64,000 nucleotides of DNA from Rhodobacteraceae bacterium D3-12 (GCA_025916135.1 CP104793.1:558001-622000); one strand, 5' to 3'. Shown: positions 9,093 to 18,674, numbered from the stretch's first letter. Made by a program: numbers and translations. The notes: generated by a model not told the origin, from the letters alone.

Positions 9093-10529
9093 TCATGCGG
9101 CCTTGCGGAGGTGTTTCGTTTCAGGCGCTTCTACCAAAGCCGCGTGGAGAGCGATGACTGCATCGTCGACCGATGTTCGTGGGACGACGAATTGAATGTC
9201 CACGTTGCGTGGTGTTTGATGGGCGGCAATAAGGTCGATTTCCGCGTTCTCTAACGAGATAAGTGCCCGGCTAAAGGCTTTTAGTCCGGTAAGGTCGCGC
9301 CCGATTGCCGAAACGATGGACACGTTGCGTGCGCTTATGTTGGCAGATGGGAAGGTTGTTTCCAAATCTGATATGACGCGGCGCACAGCTTTGAGGGGCG
9401 CTTCGACATAGTGGGTGATTGTGTTGGCATTTGACGTTTTGGAGGCAATGCGCACTTTGTGACGCCGGAGGGCTTCCAGCGCGGCAGTGTCATAGCCTTT
9501 GACGCCGACCATGTCCTGCTCAAACAGCTCCAACGCGACAACATTCAGCCCGGTAATGATTTCTACCGCAGGGGTTTCAGCAAGTTGTTCGTCGATGAGG
9601 GTTCCCGGATCAGAGGGCTCAAACGCGTTGGTGACGCGCAGCGCCACGTTGGACTGGCGTAAAATCTTTGCCGCATTCGGGTGAATGGCCTCCATCCCCA
9701 TGTTGGAGAGTTGATCTGCAACATCATAGTTCGTGTGCCCCAGTTTGCGCACCGCCCCTGCGCCAACCAGCGCCGGATCAGCCGAGGAAAGGTGGAACTC
9801 CTTGTGGATGATCGCTTCTTTCGCCTTCGTATGCGCCGCAATGTTAGAGAAGGTCACTTCGGAATAGCCCCGATCATATTCGCGCATCAGACCTTCGCGA
9901 CATTGGGCGTAGCCCGTGACGATCGGAAGTTCCGTGGCAAGGTCCACGTCCTGAAACGCGGTTGCGATACGTTCCTGCAAGCTGCACTCGGTTTCATCGC
10001 GCCAGCCGCTCAGGTCTACGAAACGCGCGTTGACCCCGGCGCGTTGCAGCATCAGCGTCATCACATAGGCGGAATGCGCTTCGCCCAGACCCGACAGCAG
10101 CTCACGAACGACCATCATCTGGCTGGACAGTCGGAAATGACCGTAGGAGCACAGGCGGCGCAAATCATACAGGCAATTGCGTGCGCCTTCGATCCGGTCG
10201 CGGACAAAATCTTCGGCCAGGGCACGGTCGGCGGGATTGTCCAGCACTTCGGCTTGGCATTTGCCCATGGCGACGGCCACACGGGTCAGCGCATCCAGCC
10301 AGCTATGATCGTTGTCATCATTCGAAAAGAGGGCATAGACGCCGGGCTCGCCAGTTTTTTTGTGCTCGAGCAACAGATCGGTGATCCCGCCAAAGGCGGA
10401 GACCACGAAGATCCGGTGAAACAGCTCATCTGCAGCACGGTCGCCGATGATCAAGGTGTCGCGCAGCTCGTGGATGCGCGACATTGAGGTGCCGCCGATT
10501 TTCTCGACGGTATGTTCTGGAAAATTCAC
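9093..10529 (-). CDS. ask: Aspartate kinase of the ectoine operon (Ask_Ect)
   Basis: A 478-residue aspartokinase: an amino-acid kinase domain starting with HTVEKIGGTSMS, then C-terminal ACT-type regulatory repeats (around VRIASKTSNANTITHYVEAP and NVSIVSAIGRDLTGL). Aspartokinase phosphorylates L-aspartate, the first step toward aspartate semialdehyde, the precursor for ectoine. Being last in the ectABC operon, it is the specialised paralogue thought to escape normal feedback inhibition. Translation starts at GTG (10529) with GGAAG upstream, 30 bp after ectC. Confidence 0.9.
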   Translation of the reverse strand: MNFPEHTVEKIGGTSMSRIHELRDTLIIGDRAADELFHRIFVVSAFGGITDLLLEHKKTGEPGVYALFSNDDNDHSWLDALTRVAVAMGKCQAEVLDNPADRALAEDFVRDRIEGARNCLYDLRRLCSYGHFRLSSQMMVVRELLSGLGEAHSAYVMTLMLQRAGVNARFVDLSGWRDETECSLQERIATAFQDVDLATELPIVTGYAQCREGLMREYDRGYSEVTFSNIAAHTKAKEAIIHKEFHLSSADPALVGAGAVRKLGHTNYDVADQLSNMGMEAIHPNAAKILRQSNVALRVTNAFEPSDPGTLIDEQLAETPAVEIITGLNVVALELFEQDMVGVKGYDTAALEALRRHKVRIASKTSNANTITHYVEAPLKAVRRVISDLETTFPSANISARNVSIVSAIGRDLTGLKAFSRALISLENAEIDLIAAHQTPRNVDIQFVVPRTSVDDAVIALHAALVEAPETKHLRKAA

Positions 10530-10559
10530 GATATATCTTCCGGTTTGCGCCGGAGCCTC

Positions 10560-10964
10560 TCAGGCTGTTTGCAGATCGTCAGCAGCGGCATAGGATCCAT
10601 CTTCGCGATGCACCTCTGTGCCGGTCACGGGCGGATTGAAGCAACACGCCATCACCAACTCTTCGTCAGCGCGCAAGATGTGGCGATCATGTTTGTTCAG
10701 CGCATACATCACGCCGGGTTTGATGGCGTGGGTTTCGCCGGTTGCGATATCGGTGATCGAACCGGTGCCCTGCATGCAATAGACGCTCTCGAAGTGGTTC
10801 TTGTATTCGAACGTGTGTTCCGAACCGGGCTCAAGAAAGGTGATGTGAAAGGAGAAACCCATTCCGTCCTCGGCCAGAAGCATGCGCACGCTGCTCCATT
10901 GCGCATCCGATACGACGCGGTCGCGCTCTTTTTTGATGATCTCATTGAAATCACGAACAATCAT
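10560..10964 (-). CDS. ectC: L-ectoine synthase
   Basis: A 134-residue cupin-fold enzyme whose whole length matches EctC. It cyclises N-gamma-acetyl-2,4-diaminobutyrate to the compatible solute ectoine in the cytoplasm. Family landmarks include MIVRDFNEI at the N terminus, [19 protein letters not shown], and [17 protein letters not shown] near the metal/substrate pocket. GGAGTAAGAGAC precedes the ATG. It follows ectB by five bases, so the two are translationally close-coupled. Confidence 0.95.
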   Translation of the reverse strand: MIVRDFNEIIKKERDRVVSDAQWSSVRMLLAEDGMGFSFHITFLEPGSEHTFEYKNHFESVYCMQGTGSITDIATGETHAIKPGVMYALNKHDRHILRADEELVMACCFNPPVTGTEVHREDGSYAAADDLQTA

Positions 10965-10969
10965 GTCTC

Positions 10970-12256
10970 TTACTCCGCTGCAAATTTGCTTGAATCAGTT
11001 TCAAGGCGCATGGCGTTCCGCAACACCATGAGACCTTTGAGTAACGTGTCTTCATCCGTGGTTAGCGGGGCCAGAATTTTAACCACTTGCCCCTCGTTTC
11101 CAGAGGTTTCGATAATCAAACCGTCACGGAACGCGCGGGCGCAAATGGCGGTGGCCAATTCGCCTGAACCGACATCCAGTCCCTGCATCATGCCGCGCCC
11201 TTTGAGCTTAGACCCTGGCAGCAACTCAGACATTTCTGTCAACGCGTTTGTCAGCAGAAGCGCCTTGGCGGCGGTCGCATTCTTCATGCGATCATCGGCC
11301 CAGAATTTGGTTACGGCCACATGGGCGGTGACAAAGGCGTGGGTATTGCCGCGAAAGGTGCCGTTGTGTTCGGCAGGGCCAAAGACGTCGTATTCCGGGC
11401 GCACCAAGAGCAACGCCATGGGCAGGCCAAAGCCAGACACGGATTTCGCCAGCGTGACAATATCTGGGGTGACCCCCATGCCATCAAAAGAAAAGAAATC
11501 ACCGGTCCGACCACAGCCGGCCTGAATATCGTCAACGATCAGAAGCGCACCATGTTCCTTGGCGAGCGCGGCGATCCGGCGGATCCATTCCGGGCGGGCG
11601 GCATTAAGCCCCCCTTCACCCTGTACCGTTTCCAGAAGAATGGCCGCGGGGGCATCAATTCCGGACGAGCTGTCATTGAGCATCGCTTCAAGGAAATCGG
11701 CAGTGTCGGTGTTTTCGCCGAAATAACCGTCAAACGGCATTCGGGTTACGCCGTTCAAAGTGGTGCCGGCAGCGCCCCGGTGATAGCTGTTGCCGGTCGC
11801 TGAGAGCGCCCCCGTCGTTACGCCGTGAAACCCGTTGGTGAAGGCAACTATGTTGGTACGGCCAGTCACTTTGCGCGCCAGTTTCATTGCCGCTTCAACT
11901 GCGTTTGCCCCTGTGGGGCCGGTGAACATCACCTTGTGATCCATGTCACGCGGCTGAAGAATGAAACGGTCGAAGACATCCAGAAACTTGGCCTTTGAGT
12001 TGGTGTGCAGGTCCAGACCATGGGCCAATCCGTCAGACTGAAGGTGGGCAATCAACGCCTGCTTCATGTCCGGGTCATTATGGCCGTAGTTGAGGGAGGA
12101 ACACCCGGCCAGAAAGTCGATGTAACGTGTGCCGTCACGGGCAATCATTTCGGACCCTTGGGCCGATGTGAACACCGGGTCAATTCCCCGGCAGTAGCTG
12201 CGCGCTTCGGATTCGCGGCGGTTAAAAATGGCAATTTCAGACGGGTTCGTAGACAT
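10970..12256 (-). CDS. ectB: Diaminobutyrate-2-oxoglutarate transaminase
   Basis: A 428-residue class III PLP-dependent aminotransferase, the usual EctB length. It converts aspartate semialdehyde to L-2,4-diaminobutyrate with glutamate as amino donor. Visible landmarks are [16 protein letters not shown], the substrate/cofactor region [19 protein letters not shown] and the PLP lysine region [15 protein letters not shown]. The start at 12256 ([16 protein letters not shown]) is preferred over an in-frame upstream ATG at 12319 because GAGAGG sits just upstream and homologues begin here. It lies between ectA (66-bp gap) and ectC. Confidence 0.94.
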   Translation of the reverse strand: MSTNPSEIAIFNRRESEARSYCRGIDPVFTSAQGSEMIARDGTRYIDFLAGCSSLNYGHNDPDMKQALIAHLQSDGLAHGLDLHTNSKAKFLDVFDRFILQPRDMDHKVMFTGPTGANAVEAAMKLARKVTGRTNIVAFTNGFHGVTTGALSATGNSYHRGAAGTTLNGVTRMPFDGYFGENTDTADFLEAMLNDSSSGIDAPAAILLETVQGEGGLNAARPEWIRRIAALAKEHGALLIVDDIQAGCGRTGDFFSFDGMGVTPDIVTLAKSVSGFGLPMALLLVRPEYDVFGPAEHNGTFRGNTHAFVTAHVAVTKFWADDRMKNATAAKALLLTNALTEMSELLPGSKLKGRGMMQGLDVGSGELATAICARAFRDGLIIETSGNEGQVVKILAPLTTDEDTLLKGLMVLRNAMRLETDSSKFAAE

Positions 12257-12322
12257 ACGACCTCTCTCGGGTTTTGGGTGTTGGGGGAATAAATGGTGGG
12301 TTAGCAGTGGCTGGCGCATGGC

Positions 12323-12853
12323 TCAGGCCGCCAACCTCGCCCGGTTGGCCAGCGGGATTGTGACCATGTGCTCGGTTTTGTGACGTTCTTGGAAGTGCAA
12401 AGCCTGAGTGTAATAGGGAGTCATATCCATATCTTTGCCCTGACGGCGCGCAAATTTTCGGAACAAGGACCAGGATGCCTCGTTGTCCGCAGTTATGGTG
12501 GTTTGCAGTCGGGTCACGTCTTTGCACTCTGGGCGATTGAGGATGCTTTGCAGCATCAAACCACCCAAGCCCTGACCACGCGCAATATCAGACACCGCCA
12601 CCTGCCAGACAAACAGAGTGTCGGGCTCGTTGGGCATCACATAAGCAGAGACCCAGCCTGCAACCTCGCCCGACAACTCGGCCACGACGCAGGTGTCAGC
12701 GAAGTGATCGCATTGCAGAAGGTTGCAATACATGGAGTTCTCATCAAGCGGCTGGCAGGACCGGACAAGAGTCCAGATCGCAGCGCCATCTTTGGCGGTG
12801 GGTTTGCGTAGGGACGGCAGATCAACGCGCATCGGGTGAGAAGGATGTTGCAT
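12323..12853 (-). CDS. ectA: Diaminobutyrate acetyltransferase
   Basis: A 176-residue GNAT-fold acetyltransferase that acetylates L-2,4-diaminobutyrate at the gamma nitrogen using acetyl-CoA. The acetyl-CoA loop is visible as VSDIARGQGLGGLMLQSIL, and the family start RKPTAKDGAAIWTLVRSC is clear. The ATG at 12853 has GGAG six bases upstream; an internal ATG seven codons later is a weaker alternative. First gene of ectA-ectB-ectC-ask, divergent from the regulator gene at 13058. Confidence 0.93.
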   Translation of the reverse strand: MQHPSHPMRVDLPSLRKPTAKDGAAIWTLVRSCQPLDENSMYCNLLQCDHFADTCVVAELSGEVAGWVSAYVMPNEPDTLFVWQVAVSDIARGQGLGGLMLQSILNRPECKDVTRLQTTITADNEASWSLFRKFARRQGKDMDMTPYYTQALHFQERHKTEHMVTIPLANRARLAA

Positions 12854-13057
12854 CTCGGGCTCCTATAACTTTGATCAGCGAACTAACATGGCGGCAATTA
12901 AGGTTCAACAGTCGAAGCAAAAATTGTCTGAAATGCGTGATATTGCGGGTTTTTGGGCCAAAATGGCTCTAAATAGCTTAGCTTTTCAAAATAAATTGTG
13001 GTTTGCGCCCTTCGCGTCGCTTAAGTATGCTTAGCCAGTCAAACCAATGGAGCAGAT
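12854..13057. promoter_or_regulatory. Divergent promoter region of ectA and ectR
   Basis: A 204-bp AT-rich spacer between the ectA and regulator starts. It contains inverted half-sites such as CTAAATAGCTTAG around 12970 and AT-rich stretches near 12990 suited to promoters in both directions. As EctR-type MarR proteins bind the ectA promoter, the operator is expected here; the exact site is not fixed by sequence alone. Confidence 0.4.
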
Positions 13058-13534
13058 TTGGACCGTATCGATAGCAGCTTGATTGCCCTGCGACGAATAA
13101 TCCGCACGACAGAGTTGTTCGGCCGCGAAATCCGCCAGTCCACTGGCGTTACTCCCACTCAATTTCGTGTTCTGCAGATTGTCTCAGAGCAAGGTTACGC
13201 GACTGCCAAAGGCATATCTGTGCGAATGCGGGTTTCCCAAGCTACGGTGACCTCTTTGGTGGACAAGTTGGTCCGCGATGGTCTGGCCGTGCGCGAAAAA
13301 TCTACGCAAGACCGGCGTCAAACAAACATTTTGCTTACCGGCGCAGGCCGTAAGGTGCTGGATGAAGCGCCAGACCCGTTACAACAACGGTTTGTGCGCA
13401 AGTTTGCCGCCATGGAAGATTGGGAACAGGCCATGCTGGTTGCAAACCTCGAGCGTGTGGCTGCCATGCTGGACGCAGAAGATATGGACGCGTCGCCAGT
13501 TTTGGATACCGGTGAAATCAAACTTGCAGAGTGA
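13058..13534 (+). CDS. ectR: MarR-family regulator of ectoine synthesis (EctR-like)
   Basis: A 158-residue MarR-type winged-helix protein (helix-turn-helix around AKGISVRMRVSQATVTSLVDKLVRDGL, wing with KSTQDRRQTNILLT). Encoded divergently from ectA, it matches the position and size of EctR, which represses ect operons until osmotic stress. It appears to start with TTG at 13058, preceded by GGAG at the right spacing; the nearby ATG at 13047 is out of frame. Known EctR proteins bind as dimers at the ectA promoter; that role is inferred from context here. Confidence 0.8.
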   Translation: MDRIDSSLIALRRIIRTTELFGREIRQSTGVTPTQFRVLQIVSEQGYATAKGISVRMRVSQATVTSLVDKLVRDGLAVREKSTQDRRQTNILLTGAGRKVLDEAPDPLQQRFVRKFAAMEDWEQAMLVANLERVAAMLDAEDMDASPVLDTGEIKLAE

Positions 13535-13781
13535 CTCTCCGACAGTCTCATTTCGACATGAAGGGTGGCAGGTTACGCGCCGCGGGCTTGATGCCATTGT
13601 CGACCGGCGCGACGGAGCATTTTGTTGTCTGTCTCATCGTCCACTCTTTAGTGGCAACGAAGAGCCAAACCCTGCTCACATCAAATAACGCTGTTTGGAC
13701 ACATCGGCGCTGACGTCAGGCAAGCAGGGCAGGACAACCGCGCCAGCGCGAACAGGCGCGGTGATCTCCGTTCGGGTGAGT
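13535..13781. other. Intergenic region with a GC-rich hairpin
   Basis: No gene is recognised. At 13737-13762 ACCGCGCC pairs perfectly with GGCGCGGT around a ten-base loop. It lacks a T tract in either direction, so it may be a weak terminator between the convergent ectR and DUF3833 genes or a structural element. Confidence 0.4.
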
Positions 13782-14342
13782 TTACTGGTGCAGATGCGGG
13801 TTTGGGCGCATGGTTGCGATCAGCTCAGCCACTTTGACGCCGAACTTGCGCATTTCAGATTTATTCATGATGACACCGTTGTCCGTCAGATAAAGCCAAT
13901 CCGTAGCGCTTAGCGTGTGGCCGCCCGCATCGTCAGGCAAGACGATCTGGTATTCCATCTTGATCGTTGATCCTGAGATCGTTCCGCGCGCTTCCCCTAC
14001 GATATCATCAGCGGTCGCGGTAAACGTATCTCCATCGACGATTTTAAGGAACCACTTGCGGCTTTGCGTCTTGCCGTTCGAATAGGTGAATACTTCGCTG
14101 AGTGTGCCGGTTTCCCCCTGCCATTCGCCAACCATTCTGGCGACAAAACTATTGGTCACCCTTCCGGTTGGGCCATAGATCAGCCCTTCAGACAGGAGTT
14201 CGCCAGATAGATGCTGTTTCAAGGAAAACCTTGGGCCAGTATCGGCGTAGTCAGACGGGCTTTGGGCGCGAAAGCTGAGAAACAGATCCTTCGCCAACAG
14301 GGCGATAAGGATAAGGAACAGTAGGGCGGACAAAAGTTTCAT
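13782..14342 (-). CDS. DUF3833-family protein, membrane-anchored
   Basis: A 186-residue protein with one N-terminal hydrophobic segment (residues 3-18) and then a beta-rich domain of the DUF3833 type (VGEWQGETGTLSEVF, YSNGKTQSRKW, WLYLTDNGVIMNKSEMRKFG). Biochemical function is unknown. Its start overlaps the stop of the upstream MFS gene (ATGA), so it is the last gene of the five-gene minus operon under the sigma-E-type promoter at 18552. DUF3833 genes commonly accompany CFA-like methyltransferase clusters, which suggests a part in membrane-lipid modification; this is inference. Confidence 0.75.
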   Translation of the reverse strand: MKLLSALLFLILIALLAKDLFLSFRAQSPSDYADTGPRFSLKQHLSGELLSEGLIYGPTGRVTNSFVARMVGEWQGETGTLSEVFTYSNGKTQSRKWFLKIVDGDTFTATADDIVGEARGTISGSTIKMEYQIVLPDDAGGHTLSATDWLYLTDNGVIMNKSEMRKFGVKVAELIATMRPNPHLHQ

Positions 14343-15564
14343 AGGGTTTGATCCTCGGTTGGGAGCGTAAGAACTAGGGCTAGCGCTGCGAGTTTCAGAA
14401 CGCAGGGGATAACAGCGTAGGCGATATTGAGGGTTGCCAGTGCGGCAGGGGTGTTGCTTGCGCCGGGGGCGAAGCCGCTGTTTTCGAGCAATGGGAGAAC
14501 AGCGAAGGCAGCAATTGCGAGGCTCAGTTTCCCGGCAAAGGACCAGATGCCGAACGCTGTCGATGCCTTTAGCCCGGCACGAGTCAGCGCGACGGAGAAC
14601 ATCGCGGGTAATATGACCATATCCGCCCCGAGCGCCGCGCCGGAGGTGAGGCAGATCAACGCAAAACCAGCCGCGTTGCCGGGGGAAAGAAACGCAGCGC
14701 CGACGAAGCCAAGAATGGCCAGCGGCATGGCAATGAGCAGGGTTGTTTTCGTGCCGACCCGCAGGCTTAGCCGGGTCCAGAGAGGCACGCTGAGCCCGGC
14801 GCTTGCAAAGAACAGGATCAAGAGCGGCCCGGCCATTCCGGTCAACTGTAGGCGATCTTCGACGAAAAACAGGAAGAGGGTTGAGGTGATAGCAACCGGC
14901 AGAGAATTGACCAGCGCCAAGGCCAAAAGGCGCAACGCTCCTGCTTGGGCCAGACCTGTGAATGAGAGTTGCGCGCCCTCAACCACGGGTCGTTGCCATA
15001 TCGGAAAGGTGAGAACCGCCGTCAGAATTGCCAGCATTCCGAGGAAGACGCCAAACGCAGGGTAGCCTTGAGCGCCGAAGCCAAGCGCGACGAATATCGC
15101 CGGTGCAATGGCGGCGATGATCACCCCGGCCATCATGCCGCCCTCGCGGAAGGCGGCCACGGTCATCAATTCGCGCTTTTCGGGGCGTTTGGCGAGGGTT
15201 GCGCTACGGCCATAAAGCAAGATCATGCCGAGGCTATATGCCGAGAACAACAACACGAGGATCGCAACCAGTTCGACGACTACATTCGGCCCGTCCCGCT
15301 TCATGAAGAGCAGCGGAAAGCCGATGGCAAGCCCGGCAGCCGCCAAAAACGCAAAGCCGCCTTGCAGCCGTGGCCAGCGGTCGATCGCCCATCCAATCAG
15401 GGGCCCTGTACCAAATCGACGAGCCTGATCAGCAGAAGGATCGTTCCAATTGTGCCCAGCCCGATTCCGAGTTCGACCGATGCAAAGCGCGGCAGATGAA
15501 TGTAGAGCGGGATGCCTGCCGCTGCCAACATCAGCGCATAAAGGCTGACTCGCGGGTAAAGCAT
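14339..15564 (-). pseudogene. MFS/GPH-type permease with a -1 frameshift at GGGCCCC
   Basis: A multi-pass transporter split across two frames. From the ATG at 15564 (which overlaps the stop of the preceding gene) the frame reads MLYPRVSLYALMLAAAG to LLLIRLVDLVQGP and hits TGA at 15397-15399. The rest, starting GPLIGWAIDRWPR and continuing through about ten hydrophobic helices to 14339, is in the -1 frame. The switch point is the heptamer G GGC CCC (15406-15400), in phase for classical -1 slippage and immediately followed by the stop. It may be a programmed frameshift, a real mutation or a one-base sequence error. The family transports sugars or other small molecules; the substrate in this lipid-linked operon is unknown. 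Confidence 0.75.
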
Positions 15565-16058
15565 CACTCGCCCCGCAACCGGCGGGTGAAGGATTTTGAG
15601 CGCGTGTCATCACCCAGAAAGATAGCCATGAACCGGGTTTTGATTTGGGGATAGGCGAGCGTGCACATGCGTCTGCCGTTGCGCCAAAAGCGGAGTTTGT
15701 CTTGGCCGTCAGACACGGCAACGTAGCGGTCGCCCTTGCGCACGTTGTCAAAACAGCGCTCGAGCTGCGCACGCAGCGGCAATGCTGTGCCGGTGCGTTC
15801 AAGTTCGCGCATGGTGCCTTCGACAAGGTCGAATTTGGTCAGATTGCGCAGGTACTTCAGCTCAAGCCCAAAGTCTTTGCCCCAATCGAGCCGCGCGCCG
15901 GATTTGGTGTAAAGCCGGGCTTCGTAGATCGGCAGCCCGACCCAGCGGAAGGTCGCCGCGCCGCGCAATTCAGCACCCGAGAGGGCCGTGTCGACGGGTG
16001 AGGCCTGAGAAACTGCGGGGGCGATGAGCAAGGCAAGGGGCAGGGCGATTTTAAGCAT
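15564..16058 (-). CDS. Chalcone-isomerase-like periplasmic protein
   Basis: A 164-residue protein with a signal peptide (MLKIALPLALLIAPAVSQA) and a chalcone_isomerase-like domain (RGAATFRWVGLPIYEARLYT, then KYLRNLTKFDLVEGTMRELER). Bacterial members are not chalcone isomerases by function; most are uncharacterised exported lipid- or fatty-acid-binding-like proteins. The ATG at 16058 overlaps the end of the methyltransferase gene (ATGCTTAA), and its stop overlaps the start of the MFS gene (TGATG), so it is translationally coupled on both sides. A longer frame begins at 16121 but would lose the clear signal peptide position. Confidence 0.78.
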   Translation of the reverse strand: MLKIALPLALLIAPAVSQASPVDTALSGAELRGAATFRWVGLPIYEARLYTKSGARLDWGKDFGLELKYLRNLTKFDLVEGTMRELERTGTALPLRAQLERCFDNVRKGDRYVAVSDGQDKLRFWRNGRRMCTLAYPQIKTRFMAIFLGDDTRSKSFTRRLRGE

Positions 16059-17208
16059 GAGCGAGCTCCACCTGCACAACATTGGTGTGGCCAATCGCGA
16101 AGGAGGCGGCACAGATTTCAAGGTAGTATTGCCAGTTGCGAAAGAAGGCCTCGCCGTATCCCATCTCAGTGATCTTGCGTTTCTGCGCGCTCAGGCGCTC
16201 GGCCCAGATACGGCAGGTTTTGCCGTAGTCTTGCCCGAAGGCGAAGTTGTCACGCACCTGCAGGCCGGCTTTCTGGGCTTGGTCAGCGATCACGCTATCA
16301 GAGAGCAACATGCCTCCGGGGAAGACATATTGGCGTATGTAGTCGGACGAGCTTTTGTAGGTGTCAAAGAAACTGTCCTTGACGGTTATGGCTTGCAACA
16401 ACACACGCCCGCCGTCGGCGAGGCTATTCTTGAGCGTTGAGAAATAGCTAGGCCAGTAGCGCTCGCCGACAGCTTCGATCATTTCGATCGAGACGATGTT
16501 GTCGAACTTGCCGTCAATGTCTCGATAGTCGCGAAGCTGGATGTCTGCGCGCCCGTCAAGGCGGCATTCGGCGTAGCTGTGCTGGTTGCGCGAAATGGTG
16601 ACGCCGGTAACGTCGCGGCCATCTTCGCTTGCCGCTTCGGCAAAGCCGCCCCAGCCGCATCCGATTTCCAGAGTGCGCTCGCCTTCGTTCAAGCGAGACA
16701 AAGCGCGCGCGTTTTTGCGTGATTGTGCCCGCGCAAGATCGTTTTCCGTAGGATCGAACAGGCCGGAGGAATAAGTCATCCCTTCGTCAAGCCAGAGACC
16801 GTAGAATTCATTGCCGACATCGTAATGCGAGCGGATGTTCTTGCGCGAGCCGCGCTTGGAATTGGCCCGGAGCACGGTATCAACCAGCCGGAATTTCGCC
16901 TTGTTAAAGGTGCTGGCCTGATCGTAGTTGCCAAGGTGGTCGCGGTTGCGCATCGCCACGGACGTCAGCGTTTCGATTGATGGCGTGTCCCAGAGGCCTT
17001 GGACATAGGTTTCGCCCAATCCGACTTGGCCATGCGCAGCCATCGCCGAGACGGTCGCCCAATCGTGAATAACCAACTCTGCTTCGGCGCCGGACGTGCC
17101 GAAGTTGTAGCGTTCGCCTTCGGGCGTGCGCAGAGTCAGGCGGCCTTCACGCAGACGCTCGCAGGTCGAGAGGAATTCCATTTTCAAGGCCTTGTCGGTC
17201 AAGCGCAT
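16051..17208 (-). CDS. CFA-synthase-like SAM-dependent fatty-acyl-phospholipid methyltransferase
   Basis: A 385-residue member of the cyclopropane-fatty-acid synthase family: SAM-binding motif LEIGCGWGGFAEAA, the family region MTYSSGLFDPTENDLARAQ and the conserved C-terminal part with IWAERL. These enzymes methylate double bonds of membrane phospholipid acyl chains. In Rhodobacter sphaeroides, sigma-E/ChrR-controlled relatives act in the singlet-oxygen response and in methylated/furan fatty acid formation; that role is inferred here from context. The ATG at 17208 lies 62 bp inside the upstream oxidoreductase gene; this is the natural N terminus (MRLTDKALKMEFLS). Second gene of the minus operon. 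Confidence 0.85.
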   Translation of the reverse strand: MRLTDKALKMEFLSTCERLREGRLTLRTPEGERYNFGTSGAEAELVIHDWATVSAMAAHGQVGLGETYVQGLWDTPSIETLTSVAMRNRDHLGNYDQASTFNKAKFRLVDTVLRANSKRGSRKNIRSHYDVGNEFYGLWLDEGMTYSSGLFDPTENDLARAQSRKNARALSRLNEGERTLEIGCGWGGFAEAASEDGRDVTGVTISRNQHSYAECRLDGRADIQLRDYRDIDGKFDNIVSIEMIEAVGERYWPSYFSTLKNSLADGGRVLLQAITVKDSFFDTYKSSSDYIRQYVFPGGMLLSDSVIADQAQKAGLQVRDNFAFGQDYGKTCRIWAERLSAQKRKITEMGYGEAFFRNWQYYLEICAASFAIGHTNVVQVELAHA

Positions 17209-18490
17209 TTTCCATTCCTTTGAGTTGGTGATGTTCGTTGAGAGTACGCACGATGCGCATGGCGCTGGCGATGCCGTCTTCGTGGAAACCGTGGCGGTTC
17301 CAGGCACCGGCGAACCATGTCCGGTTCGTGCCTTGCATCTGGCGAATAGCGTTTTGAGCTTTGAGGGCGGCCCTGTCGAACACCGGGTGGGCGTATTCGA
17401 CGGTGTCGTAGATCGCCTCCTCGCGGATTTCGATTGATGGGTTCAGGGTGACGAACAGAGGGTCACTTTCCGGGATGTTCTGCAGCTTGTTCATCCAGTA
17501 GGTGACGCCGATATTGCCGTTCTGCGAGCGGTAGGCCCAGCTTGACCAGCAAGCGCGGCGCTTGGGCATGTGGCTCGGATCGCAATGCAGCACTGCGGTA
17601 TTGGATTGGTACCGGATGCTACCGAGAGCGTCGCGTTCGGCCGCAGATGCATCGGTGCCCAGAACAGCAAGGGCCTGATCCGAATGACAGGCGAGGATGA
17701 TCTCGTCATAGGTTTCAACTGGCGCATCGCCAGCGGTAAGTCGGACGCCGAATTCGCCACGCTCAACATGGCTGACCGGGGTGGCGGTGTGTAGAGTGAC
17801 ACCACGCGCAATTAGAGCGATTTCAAGGCGTTTGACGTATTCGATGCTACCGCCTTTGACGGTCCACCACTGGTGCTCGCCTGTCCCGGCCAGAAGGGCA
17901 TGATTGCGGAAGAATTGCACCAAGGATTTTGCGGGAAACTGGTCAACCTCGGTAACTGGAGTAGACCAGATCGCGCCGCACATGGGCATCAGATAATTGT
18001 CACGGAACCAGCGCCCGAGACCCAGTTCATCTACCAGCTCGCCAATTGTTTTGTCGTCGTCCTTGGCCGCCGCTTCGGCGTGTTTGCCAAAGCGGATGAT
18101 GTCGGCGATCATCTTGTAATACTGAGGACGCAGCAGGTTTCTTTTTTGCGCCAGAATGGATTGGCGTGAGGTCAGGCCATATTCGAGCCAGCCATCATCG
18201 ATACTGGCCCCAAAGCTCATTTCGCTTTTGATCACCGGGACATTGAGGTCGCGAAAGAGCCGGGTGAGATTGGGATAGGTGACATAATTGAAAACTATAA
18301 AGCCGGTATCGACCGGTTGATCGCCATTTTTTCCAGCCATCACCGTGCGGGCATGGCCGCCAAGTCGGGGTGCGGCTTCGAACAAGGTGATGTCATGATA
18401 CGGCGATAGATAATAGGCTGCGGAAAGGCCCGAAATGCCACCGCCTACAATAGCGATTTTCTTGCGCGGCCCTAAGGTTTTATCCAGCAT
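17147..18490 (-). CDS. FAD-dependent oxidoreductase (NAD(P)-binding amine-oxidase family)
   Basis: A 447-residue flavoprotein with an N-terminal dinucleotide-binding motif (IAIVGGGISGLSAAYYL, then a glutamate-rich FEAAPRLGGHARTV) and the flavin-containing amine-oxidoreductase fold. Homologues sit next to CFA-like methyltransferases and DUF1365 genes. In R. sphaeroides a flavoprotein of such a cluster (UfaD type) desaturates methylated fatty acids on the way to furan fatty acids; assignment to that step is an inference. The ATG at 18490 has GAGG upstream and is about 28 bases downstream of the predicted start site of a sigma-E-type promoter. First gene of the five-gene operon. Confidence 0.78.
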   Translation of the reverse strand: MLDKTLGPRKKIAIVGGGISGLSAAYYLSPYHDITLFEAAPRLGGHARTVMAGKNGDQPVDTGFIVFNYVTYPNLTRLFRDLNVPVIKSEMSFGASIDDGWLEYGLTSRQSILAQKRNLLRPQYYKMIADIIRFGKHAEAAAKDDDKTIGELVDELGLGRWFRDNYLMPMCGAIWSTPVTEVDQFPAKSLVQFFRNHALLAGTGEHQWWTVKGGSIEYVKRLEIALIARGVTLHTATPVSHVERGEFGVRLTAGDAPVETYDEIILACHSDQALAVLGTDASAAERDALGSIRYQSNTAVLHCDPSHMPKRRACWSSWAYRSQNGNIGVTYWMNKLQNIPESDPLFVTLNPSIEIREEAIYDTVEYAHPVFDRAALKAQNAIRQMQGTNRTWFAGAWNRHGFHEDGIASAMRIVRTLNEHHQLKGMENALDRQGLENGIPLDLRASA

Positions 18491-18524
18491 TACGTCCTCA
18501 TCATTTGTCGGTCGTTATGATGGT

Positions 18525-18552
18525 AATACGCAGACTCGACCGGGATGGATCA
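18525..18552 (-). promoter_or_regulatory. Sigma-E (ECF)-type promoter for the FAD oxidoreductase operon
   Basis: On the minus strand TGATCC (18552-18547), 16 bases, then CGTATT (18530-18525). The same two boxes with the same spacing precede rpoE and the DUF1365 gene. This fits the -35 TGATC and -10 CGTA pattern of RpoE/ChrR-type (ECF11) promoters. Confidence 0.8.
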
Positions 18553-18637
18553 TTCACGATTCAAGAAAGATTTCATCGGGGACTGGCGTGGAGGTGCAAT
18601 TGCGCCAACGCTGGCAGGAATTTTTTCCAGAAAGAAA

Positions 18638-18665
18638 TGATCCGAAACCAGTTCGAGCGCGTAAT
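18638..18665 (+). promoter_or_regulatory. Sigma-E (ECF)-type promoter for DUF1365-SDR
   Basis: TGATCC (18638-18643), 16 bases, CGTAAT (18660-18665). The predicted transcription start is about 18672, only a few bases before the ATG at 18675, which suggests a leaderless or near-leaderless mRNA. Confidence 0.78.
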
Positions 18666-18674
18666 CAATGTATC

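Noticed and set aside
15564-15826. Upstream extension of the MFS frame (MSKAPCANLNAPAQHC...)
   Set aside because: It lies out of frame inside the chalcone-isomerase-like gene and is not transporter-like; the true N terminus is in the other frame from 15564.
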